Below, piece after piece: positions 17,515-25,850 of a stretch of 47,541 nt of DNA. Under the pieces are notes generated by a model. That model saw nothing but the letters and a program-made list of their open reading frames with translations. It was not told where the DNA came from and ran no database searches. Both the position numbers and the translations under genes were made by a program. Origin of the DNA: Crocinitomicaceae bacterium (GTDB lineage: Bacteria > Bacteroidota > Bacteroidia > Flavobacteriales_D > Crocinitomicaceae); assembly GCA_014762645.1 (NCBI GenBank), contig JABURP010000048.1:1-47541 (forward strand), given 5' to 3'. Numbering within the stretch: position 1 is the first letter of the stretch; each line of letters opens with the position of its first letter.

Positions 17515-20500
17515 GAGCCCTGATATTGTGCATATCGTTAATTTTTACAGGTGCTGCGTTTTCGCAGGATCCGGTCATCTCGTTGAATATTGTGACCAAA
17601 GATGACGATACAGGTAAAAAACTAGAAGGTGCAAAAGTAATTGTGAAGACAGGTGGAACTGTCTTTATCACAAAAACGTCGGCTTCTAACGGGAAAGTGC
17701 CTACAATCGATCTTCCATTAGGGCAAAACTATACGGTTTTGATTACAAAAGAAGGATACGTCACAAAGGTAGCGACTATTGACGGTCACTACGATTATCC
17801 TGAAGATCTTCCACCGTTTATTCCTTTTCCAATTCAAACAAGCTTGTTCCAGAAAGTAGATGGAGTAGACTTTGGCTGGTTGGAAACCACGCCAATGATA
17901 AAATTTGAGCTTGATCAGTATGGGAACCAGGTTTGGGACCAGGCCTATACCCGAGACATGCTCAAAAAGATTGAGAAATTAAAGGAAGAATTGGCCAAAA
18001 AGAAAGAGGAAGAAGCGGAGAAAAAAGCACAATTTGATGAATTTGTAGCAAATGGTGATAAAGCCGTAAGTAAGGAAGAGTACCTGGAAGCAATTGATAA
18101 TTACGACAAGGCATTGGCTCTTTTTGATGATGCAGATGTAAAAAAGAAGCGGGACGAAGCACAAAAATTACTGGAAGAACAAAATAAAGCAGCTGAAGCT
18201 GAAAAGAAGTATCAGGATAAAATGGCAGCTGCCAAAGAAGCTTTTGACAACAGCCAATACGAATCAGCGTTGAACCTGTACAAAGAAGCAAGTACTCTTA
18301 AGCCATCCGAACAGGAACCTAAGGATAAAATTGCTGAAATTCAGAAAATACTACAGGACCAAAAAGCTCAGGAAGAACAGTTTAAGAAGTTTGTAGCAGA
18401 TGGTGATGCAAATGTCAGCAAAGAGGAATATGACAAAGCGATAGCTAATTACGAATCAGCATTAGGAATTAAAGAGGATGCTGCTGTTAAGAAGAAATTA
18501 GAAGATGCGAAGAAAGCCAAAGAACAAAAAGAGGCAGAAGCTGAAGCGGCCAAAGAACTTGAAGAAAAATATAATCAACTGATAGCTGAAGCTGATAAAG
18601 CTTTTATCAATAAAAGCTGGGAAGATGCAAAATCAAAATATCAGGAAGCATTAAATCTCAAACCGAACGAATCTCACCCGGCGGCGCGTCTGTCTGAAAT
18701 AGAGGATATTCTGAAAAAACTAAAAGAGGAAGAAGAAGCAGCTAAAAAACTTGAAGAAGACTATAAAAAGTTCATTGATGAAGGAGACGCAGCATTCAAT
18801 TCGAGCAACTGGGATCAGGCAATAACCAAATATGAGGAAGCCTTGAAGCTCAAAGCAAATGAGCAATATCCTAAAGATCAAATTGCAAAAGCAAAAGAAA
18901 ACAAAGATAAAGAGTCTGCAGAACAGGAATTGAACGAGAAGTACAATAAACTGATGGCAGAAGGTAAAAGCCTGAAAGATGCTCAGAAATATGAAGAAGC
19001 CATCAACAAGTATAAAGAAGCTTCTGGTTTGAAACCATCCGAACAAGAACCTAAGGACCGTATAGCCGAGATTGAGAAATTAATAGAAGATCTGGCCAAC
19101 CAAAAAGAGTTGGAAGAGAAGTACAACAAACTTATGCAGGAAGGTACTACTGCGCAGAACAGCGATAAACTTGAAGACGCCTTAAGTAAGTACGAAGAAG
19201 CACTGGGAGTTAAGCCAGGTGATTCAGAAGCTCAGAAGAAAATTGATGAGGTCAAAAAATTAATTGCTGATAAAAAATCTGCCCAGGAAAAAGAACAGCA
19301 ATTCAATGAATTCGTAAAGAAAGGGAATGATGCTTTCAACAGTGAAAGTTATCAGGATGCGAAAAGTAATTATCAAAAAGCACTTGAAATTAAGGATGAT
19401 GCAGAAGTTAAAGCGAAAATTGCAGAGATAGATGAAATCCTTAAAAAGCAGGCCGAAAATGCTGAGCTTCAGGAAAAGTATGAGGCGGCAATCAAAGCTG
19501 GTGATGATGCATTTAAAGCTGAAAACTGGCAAACAGCTATCGATAAATACAACGAGGCATTAACATTTAAGGAAGATGCCTATCCAAAAGGACAGATTAC
19601 TAAAGCTCAGGAAAAATTGGCCGAAGCTGCAGATGCTGAAGCAAAAGAGAAGCAATTTAATGAGTTAGTGGCTAAAGGAGATGAATTAGGAGGACAGGAA
19701 AAATTTGAGGAGGCCATTAGTAAATACGAGGAGGCACTGAATATTAAATCGGATGCTGGCGTATCAAAGAAAATTGCGGATCTGAAAGAAAAAATTAAAG
19801 CGAGAGATGCACAATTAGAGACGGAAGAACAGTATAAAATGAAGATTGATGCGGCAGATAAAGCTTTTGATGACAAGAACTGGAATTCGGCAAAATCTTT
19901 ATACGAGGAAGCACTTTCAATTAAGAGTGGAGAGCAGTATCCAAAAGATCAAATTGCTGAAATTGAAAAACGAATGGCTGAAGAAGCTCAGAATGAAGCC
20001 GAGCAGGAATATCAAAAGGTTATCAAAGAAGCAGACAACTTAAGAGATCAGGAAAAATTCCAAGAGGCAATTAGCAAGTATGAAGAGGCAAAAGGGATGA
20101 AATCATCAGACCCTTATCCGCAAGAGCAAATTGATAAAATAAATAAGCTCATAAAGGAAAGAGAAAATCAGGAAGCGCTTGAACAAAAGTATAAGGAGCT
20201 AATTGCCATGGCAGATAAAGAATACTTAGATGCAGATTACAACGAAGCTCTATCTAACTATCAGGATGCCTTGGATCTTAAACCAGAGGAATCTCACCCA
20301 AAAGAAAGAATTGATAAAATCAAAGAGATTTTAGCCAAAGAAACAGAGGCGAAAGAAAGAGATGCACAATATACGGCTGCAATTGAACGTGCCGATCAAT
20401 TGTACACAGATGGTAGCTATAAAGAAGCAAAAAGCGCTTATCAGGATGCATTGGATATTAAATCAGGTGAGCAATACCCGAAAGATCAAATTGCGCTGTG

Positions 20501-23500
20501 TGACCAAAAAATGAAGGAAATGTCTGAAGAAGAGGTAGAGAAAGAGTATCAGAAGATTTTAACGGCCGCTAAAAAATATTTTGATGAGGAAGATTACGAT
20601 AAGTCACTGGATTACTACAAGCGAGCTAAAGATATCCGTCCATCTGATCCACTTCCACAACAAAAAATTGATGAGATCAATAAAATCCTACAGAATAAGG
20701 ATGCTCAAAAAGCGATTAATGAAAAGTACGAGGCGGCCATTAAAAAAGCAGATCAACTTTACACAGACGGGAGTTATCGAGAAGCAAAAACAGCCTATCA
20801 GGATGCGTTAGATATTAAATCAAGTGAACAATATCCAAAAGATCAGATTGCACTTTGTGATCAAAAAATGCAGGAACAATCAGAAGAAGAGGTTGAGAAA
20901 GAATATCAGAAAATCTTAACAGCTGCTAAAAAATATTTTGATCAGGAAGATTACGAAAAATCCCTGGGATATTACGAACGCGCAAAAGATATCCGTCCAT
21001 CTGATCCGCTTCCGCAACAAAAAATTGATGAGATTAATAAAATTCTTGAAGATCTAGAAGCGCAGAAGGCCATAGATGAAAAGTACAACAAGGCCATCCA
21101 AAAGGCAGATAAATTGTTTGCCGAAAAAGATTACAAAGCTGCGAAAACAGCTTACGAAGATGCGTTGGATATCAAATCATCTGAAGAGTACCCAAAAAAT
21201 CAGATTGCACTTTGTAATGATCGCATGCAATCTCAATCTGAAGAAGAAGTGGAGAAGCAATACCAAAAGATATTACAAGCTGCACAAAAATATTTTGATG
21301 AAAAGAATTATGAAAAATCACTGAGTTACTACGAAAGAGCTAAAGGGATGAAACCTTCTGATCCGCTTCCGCAGCAACGAATAGATGAGATCAATCAAAT
21401 TTTAAAGGACCTGGAAGCAGATAAGGATAAACGAGCACAGTTCAACAAACTTATTCAGCAGGCAGATACTCATTTTGAGAAGGGGGATTGGAAAGATGCA
21501 TTGGACGTTTACATGAATGCCCTTGATCTTTTTAACGAGAAGTATCCAAGAGATCAGGTAGAGCGTTGTCGTGAAGCAATGAAACAGGAGGAAGAAGGTA
21601 ATGAGCAATATGTTAAATTGATAGAGAAGGCAGATGAGTATTTTGATCAGACGAACTATGAGAAAGCCAAAGGTCTCTATCAGCGAGCCGTTAGAATTAA
21701 GCCGTCTGACCAATACCCGAAAGACAGGTTAAAAGAAATTGAGCGCATCTTAAATCCTCCAAAAGAAATCATTGCTGAAGGTCCAATTTTAAACGACTAC
21801 GGAAGAAAGGGTAATGAGAACGAAAAAGAAATTGAGTTGATGTTGATAAAAGCGAATGAGCAAGCTGAAGAGTACGAACTGCAGCAAATCTATCAGCAAA
21901 GAGATGATGCCAGAGAAGCACTTTTTGAGTGGGAAAGAGAAAATGAGGAAAGTACCTATGAAGCAAAAGAAGCGACCGAAGAATTGGTCAGTGACGTCTC
22001 AGAAGATCAAACAAATGCTGATATAAAAAGAAAAGAAGCAGTTGAAGATGTTGAAGAATGGAGAGAAGATATTGTAGAAACACACACAAAGTATAAAACT
22101 TTACAGGACAATGATGTTCAGTTTCAAAAGAGAAGATTAGAGGCTATGGAACAGGATATCGCTGAAACCAATTATGATAATGACAAACAACGTGAAGCCT
22201 ATGAGGTTGATGTAGAAAAATTGAAAATAGAAAATCAGGAGGCTATTAAACGGAATGAAGAATATCAGGAAGATGAAAATTTCAGAACAAAGGATAGTCA
22301 AAATGAAATGGTTGAAACAATTGCAGCTAACAATCTTGAAAGTGATAATGACCGAAAGGAAAATGCTGAATTAGTTGAAAAAATTAATGTATCCTATCAA
22401 CAACGAGAAGAACAAAATCAGAAAGATCAGTACGATAAAACGCAAGAGGTGGTTCAGGAGACAGAAACCATGCGGGAAGATATCTCAGAAGATAAACGCA
22501 ATGCTGAGATAGACAGGCAAGGGTACGAAGTCGTCGTGGAAGAAACCACAGTGTCTTATCAGCAGCGAGAAGAACAAAATCAAAAGGACCAGTACGATAA
22601 AACACAGGAGGTAGTTCAGGAGACAGAAACCATGCGGGAAGACATCTCAGAAGATAAACGCAATGCTGAGATAGACAGACAGGGGTATGAAGTCATTGTG
22701 GAAGAAACCACAGTATCTTATCAGCAGCGAGAAGAACAAAATCAGAAAGACCAGTACGATAAAACGCAGGAGGTAGTAAAAGAGACTGAAACCATGCAGG
22801 AGGATATCTCAGAAGATAAGCGTGAAGCTGAGATCGATAGACAGGGATATGAAGTAATTGTGGAAGAAACCACAGTTTCTCTGCAACAACGAGAAGAACA
22901 AAATCAGAAAGATCAATACGATAAAACACAAGAAGTAGTCAAAGAGACCGAAAATATGCGCGAAGATATTTCTGAGGATGCTAGAAAAGCTGAAGAAGAT
23001 CGTCAAGGTTATCAAGATGTGGTGGAGGAAACAACAATTTCCTTTCAACAACGAGAAGAACAAAATCAGAAAGATCAATATGATAAGACACAGGAAGTAG
23101 TTGAGGAGACCGAAAATATGCGAAACGACTTTTCTGATGAAGCGCGTGAAGCTGAAGAAGATCGACAGGGATATCAAGAAGTGGTTGAAGAAACCCAGGT
23201 TGATTTAAGCAAAACCACTGCTGAGTTACAAAACAATCAGACAGATGTGGTGATGGACAATAATAACGAGATTACCACAATGCAGGAAGATATTCAGGAG
23301 TTTAATAAAGAAGCGAACGAAGATGCTGAAGAGAATGCAGATAAAAATTTGGATGCCATTGAAGAACATATCGAACATGTAAACGATAAGGATGAGGTGA
23401 ATCAGGAAGCACTTTATAAAACCGAAGAGCAGGTAGAATCTATGAAAGATATTGATGTCAAACGCATCACCCCTGAAGTAGCGAATGAATTAGGACAAAA

Positions 23501-23717
23501 GTATCCGGAAGGCGTTACCGAGGAGACCTTTACCATTAATGACTCCAGAGGAATAATGAAAGCTTATGTAGTAAGAAGGGTAGTGGTGATAGACGGTGTA
23601 GGAACAGTTTATGAAAAAACACAAACCCGATACGGAGCTACAACTTATACACGAAACGGTCAGGCTATATCTGAGTATGACTGGGATAACGAAACATCCG
23701 GAATATCACAAAATTAA
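17511..23717 (+). CDS. Giant secreted TPR and coiled-coil repeat protein (2,068 residues)
   Basis: Order of parts: signal peptide (ending GAAFSQ, 1-19); a beta-rich carboxypeptidase-regulatory/PEGA-like domain (about 22-150, with PLGQNYTVLITKEGYVTKVA); about 21 TPR-like helical units of 57-64 residues (about 172-1415), each close to Y..A...Y..AL.LK followed by YPKDQI; a charged, probably coiled-coil region (about 1420-1960) holding five near-identical 54-residue repeats; and a compact C-terminal domain (about 1970-2068, with KAYVVRRVVVIDGVGTVYEK and GQAISEYDWDNE). Glu, Lys, Gln and Asp dominate. There is no T9SS sorting domain, transmembrane helix or LPXTG-type anchor. Translation starts at GTG overlapping the upstream stop (GTGA); apbE follows after 1 base. 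I do not recognise a named family. An elongated periplasmic scaffold is an inference. Confidence 0.9.
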   Translation: MRALILCISLIFTGAAFSQDPVISLNIVTKDDDTGKKLEGAKVIVKTGGTVFITKTSASNGKVPTIDLPLGQNYTVLITKEGYVTKVATIDGHYDYPEDLPPFIPFPIQTSLFQKVDGVDFGWLETTPMIKFELDQYGNQVWDQAYTRDMLKKIEKLKEELAKKKEEEAEKKAQFDEFVANGDKAVSKEEYLEAIDNYDKALALFDDADVKKKRDEAQKLLEEQNKAAEAEKKYQDKMAAAKEAFDNSQYESALNLYKEASTLKPSEQEPKDKIAEIQKILQDQKAQEEQFKKFVADGDANVSKEEYDKAIANYESALGIKEDAAVKKKLEDAKKAKEQKEAEAEAAKELEEKYNQLIAEADKAFINKSWEDAKSKYQEALNLKPNESHPAARLSEIEDILKKLKEEEEAAKKLEEDYKKFIDEGDAAFNSSNWDQAITKYEEALKLKANEQYPKDQIAKAKENKDKESAEQELNEKYNKLMAEGKSLKDAQKYEEAINKYKEASGLKPSEQEPKDRIAEIEKLIEDLANQKELEEKYNKLMQEGTTAQNSDKLEDALSKYEEALGVKPGDSEAQKKIDEVKKLIADKKSAQEKEQQFNEFVKKGNDAFNSESYQDAKSNYQKALEIKDDAEVKAKIAEIDEILKKQAENAELQEKYEAAIKAGDDAFKAENWQTAIDKYNEALTFKEDAYPKGQITKAQEKLAEAADAEAKEKQFNELVAKGDELGGQEKFEEAISKYEEALNIKSDAGVSKKIADLKEKIKARDAQLETEEQYKMKIDAADKAFDDKNWNSAKSLYEEALSIKSGEQYPKDQIAEIEKRMAEEAQNEAEQEYQKVIKEADNLRDQEKFQEAISKYEEAKGMKSSDPYPQEQIDKINKLIKERENQEALEQKYKELIAMADKEYLDADYNEALSNYQDALDLKPEESHPKERIDKIKEILAKETEAKERDAQYTAAIERADQLYTDGSYKEAKSAYQDALDIKSGEQYPKDQIALCDQKMKEMSEEEVEKEYQKILTAAKKYFDEEDYDKSLDYYKRAKDIRPSDPLPQQKIDEINKILQNKDAQKAINEKYEAAIKKADQLYTDGSYREAKTAYQDALDIKSSEQYPKDQIALCDQKMQEQSEEEVEKEYQKILTAAKKYFDQEDYEKSLGYYERAKDIRPSDPLPQQKIDEINKILEDLEAQKAIDEKYNKAIQKADKLFAEKDYKAAKTAYEDALDIKSSEEYPKNQIALCNDRMQSQSEEEVEKQYQKILQAAQKYFDEKNYEKSLSYYERAKGMKPSDPLPQQRIDEINQILKDLEADKDKRAQFNKLIQQADTHFEKGDWKDALDVYMNALDLFNEKYPRDQVERCREAMKQEEEGNEQYVKLIEKADEYFDQTNYEKAKGLYQRAVRIKPSDQYPKDRLKEIERILNPPKEIIAEGPILNDYGRKGNENEKEIELMLIKANEQAEEYELQQIYQQRDDAREALFEWERENEESTYEAKEATEELVSDVSEDQTNADIKRKEAVEDVEEWREDIVETHTKYKTLQDNDVQFQKRRLEAMEQDIAETNYDNDKQREAYEVDVEKLKIENQEAIKRNEEYQEDENFRTKDSQNEMVETIAANNLESDNDRKENAELVEKINVSYQQREEQNQKDQYDKTQEVVQETETMREDISEDKRNAEIDRQGYEVVVEETTVSYQQREEQNQKDQYDKTQEVVQETETMREDISEDKRNAEIDRQGYEVIVEETTVSYQQREEQNQKDQYDKTQEVVKETETMQEDISEDKREAEIDRQGYEVIVEETTVSLQQREEQNQKDQYDKTQEVVKETENMREDISEDARKAEEDRQGYQDVVEETTISFQQREEQNQKDQYDKTQEVVEETENMRNDFSDEAREAEEDRQGYQEVVEETQVDLSKTTAELQNNQTDVVMDNNNEITTMQEDIQEFNKEANEDAEENADKNLDAIEEHIEHVNDKDEVNQEALYKTEEQVESMKDIDVKRITPEVANELGQKYPEGVTEETFTINDSRGIMKAYVVRRVVVIDGVGTVYEKTQTRYGATTYTRNGQAISEYDWDNETSGISQN
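20367..21437 (+). repeat. Three tandem copies of a 357-bp (119-residue) two-TPR unit
   Basis: Within the giant gene, TPR units 14-19 form a higher-order repeat: one unit with ALDIKS..QYPKDQIALC alternates with one with YFD..DYEKSL.YYERAKDIRP. The codons GCC/GCA-GAT-CAA/AAA recur at 20391, 20748 and 21105, exactly 357 bp apart, and the next unit begins at 21438. This indicates duplication of a two-unit block rather than of single repeats. Confidence 0.85.
22386..23195 (+). repeat. Five tandem copies of a 162-bp (54-residue) coiled-coil repeat
   Basis: Each copy begins near TVSYQQREEQNQKDQYDKTQ and ends DRQGY-(E/Q)-x-VVEET. Copies start at 22386, 22548, 22710, 22872 and 23034, exactly 162 bp apart. 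Copies 1 and 2 differ mostly at synonymous sites. Copies 4 and 5 replace EDKR.AEIDRQGYE with DAR.AEEDRQGYQ. Weaker copies can be followed on both sides (for example 22250-22385 and 23196-23400), so a longer ancestral array has been partly homogenised. Confidence 0.9.
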
Positions 23718-23718
23718 C

Positions 23719-24804
23719 ATGAGCAAATACCCTTTGATCTTCCTGACATCTTTCTTACTGATTGCATGTGGAGGAAGTAACAATAAATCTCAGAATCAAA
23801 CCAATTCTAAAGAATCAATTGAATTTTACGGAAACACACAAGGTACCACATACTCTGTTATTGTAAACGACAATATTGACCTGCAAATGGCCGAAATTGA
23901 AAGCACGCTGGACAACTTCGATCAGGCCTTATCTTCCTATATTCCAAATTCTATCTTATCTAAACTCAATGCTGCACCAGCAGGCTATTTTTCGTATAAA
24001 GACACGTTCAATTACTTTAACAGATGTTACGAACTGTCACAGGAAGTATATGCGTTAACAGGAGGTGCATTTGATCCTACAGTTTACCCGTTGGTAGACG
24101 GTTGGGGATTTATGAAAGATATTGAACATGTCCCTGACTCAAATGCTGTGGATTCATTGCGAGCTCTGCTTGGGTTTCAAAACGGATATCATTTTAAATA
24201 TTATCCATATGGTCTCAAAGATGAAGACAGTGGCGTAACTTCAGTAATTCGAAAAAATACACCTGCAGCTAAATTGGATTTTAATGCAATAGCACAAGGC
24301 CTGGCGGTTGATGTTTTAGCAGAATTGATTGAAGAAAAAGGAGGGATGAATTACTTTGTTGAAATCGGAGGGGAGATAAGAGTAAGAGGTAAGAATAAGG
24401 ACGGTGTGAAGTGGCGTATTGGTATTGATAAACCCATTGAACACTCTAACCAGGAGAACAGGGAGCTGCATGAAATTATTCAGCTGGACAATAAAAGTGT
24501 GGCCACTTCAGGATCATACAGGAAGTTTTATGAGAAAAATGGCGAAAAATATTCCCATACACTTGATCCTAAAACAGGATACCCAGTAAAGCATAACTTA
24601 CTTAGTGCGACAGTTGTTGCAGATAATTGTGCTATGGCAGATGCCATGGCTACAGCTTTTATGGTGATGGGAACTGAAAAAACCAAGAAATTCCTCAAAC
24701 AGCATGAAGAGCTGAATATTGAGGTATACCTTATCTTTAATAATGATAAAGACCGATTAGAGGTGTTTTATACACCGGGATTTGAGTGGCTCCTGGCAGA
24801 ATAA
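23719..24804 (+). CDS. apbE: FAD:protein FMN transferase, ApbE-type lipoprotein
   Basis: A 361-residue lipoprotein (leader with lipobox LLIACGG) of the ApbE family. ApbE enzymes use FAD to attach FMN covalently to a Thr/Ser of target proteins outside the cytoplasm. Motifs: EFYGNTQGTTYSV, LTGGAFDPTV, KLDFNAIAQGLAVD, FVEIGGEIRVRG, YSHTLDPKTGYPV and NCAMADAMATAFMVMG, all in the expected order and with the metal-binding region intact. The ATG at 23719 follows the giant's TAA by one base; an upstream in-frame extension to 23611 would overlap the giant and lacks a leader. No Nqr, Rnf or FMN-binding-domain gene, the usual ApbE clients, lies in the window. Confidence 0.95.
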   Translation: MSKYPLIFLTSFLLIACGGSNNKSQNQTNSKESIEFYGNTQGTTYSVIVNDNIDLQMAEIESTLDNFDQALSSYIPNSILSKLNAAPAGYFSYKDTFNYFNRCYELSQEVYALTGGAFDPTVYPLVDGWGFMKDIEHVPDSNAVDSLRALLGFQNGYHFKYYPYGLKDEDSGVTSVIRKNTPAAKLDFNAIAQGLAVDVLAELIEEKGGMNYFVEIGGEIRVRGKNKDGVKWRIGIDKPIEHSNQENRELHEIIQLDNKSVATSGSYRKFYEKNGEKYSHTLDPKTGYPVKHNLLSATVVADNCAMADAMATAFMVMGTEKTKKFLKQHEELNIEVYLIFNNDKDRLEVFYTPGFEWLLAE

Positions 24805-24806
24805 AT

Positions 24807-25337
24807 CTAGTTTTTAGAAAGGAGCGGAAAGTATCTTTCCTGAATCACATTGAAATGGTGAACGGCGTGGCCTATTTGAATAAAACCTAAGGCTAAAACA
24901 GATATTTCATTTCCGTTTGCAATGCCTGTCCGCATTAATTCCTCTTCGTTAAAATTAGCAAAGGTAGCCAGTGTAGCACTTCGGATGCCTATGTACTGCA
25001 TCAATAATCGCTCAATGCTGAATTCATTTGATCGGGAGTTGGCGACATAAAAGTTCTCATCATATCCGGGCAATTCTGTCTTATCTTTCCGCGCAAAACG
25101 CAGTGCTCTGTTCAAAAATATACGCTCCGTATCCATCAGGTGTTCTAATATCTGCGGAACGGTCCACTTGCCTTCAGCGTATGTTTTCAAACCCAGCGCC
25201 TGTAATTCATTGATGTGCCCGGTAAATAAAGCAATTCCGCCTTCTGGTAAGGCATTGATGAGCTCAGTGTCAGCAGGTGCCTGATCGATATATCCTTGGT
25301 AAAATTCAGGAACCGTAAGAATGTCTTCTTTTTTCAT
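24807..25337 (-). CDS. DinB-like four-helix-bundle metal protein
   Basis: A 176-residue member of the DinB/YfiT-like superfamily. The family's metal site is built from three His residues: one is visible in WTVPQILEHLMDTERIFLNR and the others in QIGHAVHHFNVIQERY near the C-terminus. Many relatives are thiol-dependent S-transferases, others have unknown function. The start overlaps the end of the upstream GNAT gene by 32 bases, so it is probably the last gene of a phosphatase-GNAT-DinB operon. It converges with apbE leaving a 2-base gap; I see no terminator between them. Confidence 0.88.
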   Translation of the reverse strand: MKKEDILTVPEFYQGYIDQAPADTELINALPEGGIALFTGHINELQALGLKTYAEGKWTVPQILEHLMDTERIFLNRALRFARKDKTELPGYDENFYVANSRSNEFSIERLLMQYIGIRSATLATFANFNEEELMRTGIANGNEISVLALGFIQIGHAVHHFNVIQERYFPLLSKN

Positions 25338-25848
25338 ATTCGTTTCGGGTTAATTCATAATAATAGTCATCTGTATCTGTTTCCGGGTTATGAAATTTCC
25401 GAATGCAATCGAGTACTTTATCCAATATTTTAATGGAACCTTCATTTTGTTCGTCTACTTCCGCAAAAATTTTATCAAATTGGAGCTGATCAAAGCCATA
25501 TTCCAACAACCCTTGGGCCAACTCTTTTCCATATCCCATTTTCCAAAAATCTTCCCGCAAACGGAAACCAATTTCGTGCTGTCCTTTTTCACTAATCAGT
25601 GCTCCCGTTCCAATATTTTCACCGGAATTTTTTAAGTAAACACCCCAAACTCTGAACCCGCTTGATGCATCTGAATAATGTGCAATAACGTGCTGAAGAT
25701 CTGCTAAAGATTCTTCTTCGTTCATGGGAGCTTGCCCGGTGTATTGCATGACGCTTGGGTTAGATTGTAAATCATGAAAAGTACCATGATCTGATAAACT
25801 CAGTTGCCTAACAATTAACCGTTCCGTTTCAAACAGTTGTTGAGACAT
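25306..25848 (-). CDS. GNAT family N-acetyltransferase, RimJ/RimL type
   Basis: A 180-residue acetyltransferase. The N-terminus FETERLIVRQLSLSDHGTFH is the usual RimJ/RimL-type opening. The acetyl-CoA-binding motif region lies at about 85-125 (HEIGFRLREDFWKMGYGKEL, then AQGLLEYGF), and the C-terminal strand-helix FDKIFAEVDEQNEGSIKILD follows. It transfers acetyl from acetyl-CoA to an amine that cannot be inferred. It begins 2 bases after the phosphatase stop codon, so it is almost certainly co-transcribed. Confidence 0.9.
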   Translation of the reverse strand: MSQQLFETERLIVRQLSLSDHGTFHDLQSNPSVMQYTGQAPMNEEESLADLQHVIAHYSDASSGFRVWGVYLKNSGENIGTGALISEKGQHEIGFRLREDFWKMGYGKELAQGLLEYGFDQLQFDKIFAEVDEQNEGSIKILDKVLDCIRKFHNPETDTDDYYYELTRNEYEKRRHSYGS

Positions 25849-25850
25849 AC

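Noticed and set aside
22384-23177. Minus-strand frames of 73-122 codons opposite the repeats
   Set aside because: Leu/Phe-rich mirrors of a Glu/Lys/Gln-rich repeat gene; they repeat with the same period and have no independent signals.
22386-23195. CRISPR-like array
   Set aside because: Repeats are 162 bp, contiguous, in frame and protein-coding, with no spacers and no cas genes.
23600-23660. ApbE flavinylation target motif in the giant's C-terminus (RYGATTYT)
   Set aside because: Known targets read roughly D-x-x-(S/T)-G-A-T; here Tyr replaces Ser/Thr and there is no Asp, so the GAT match is probably chance.
23611-23718. N-terminal extension of apbE overlapping the giant gene
   Set aside because: The lipobox leader begins at 23719; the extension is a shadow of the giant's C-terminal codons.
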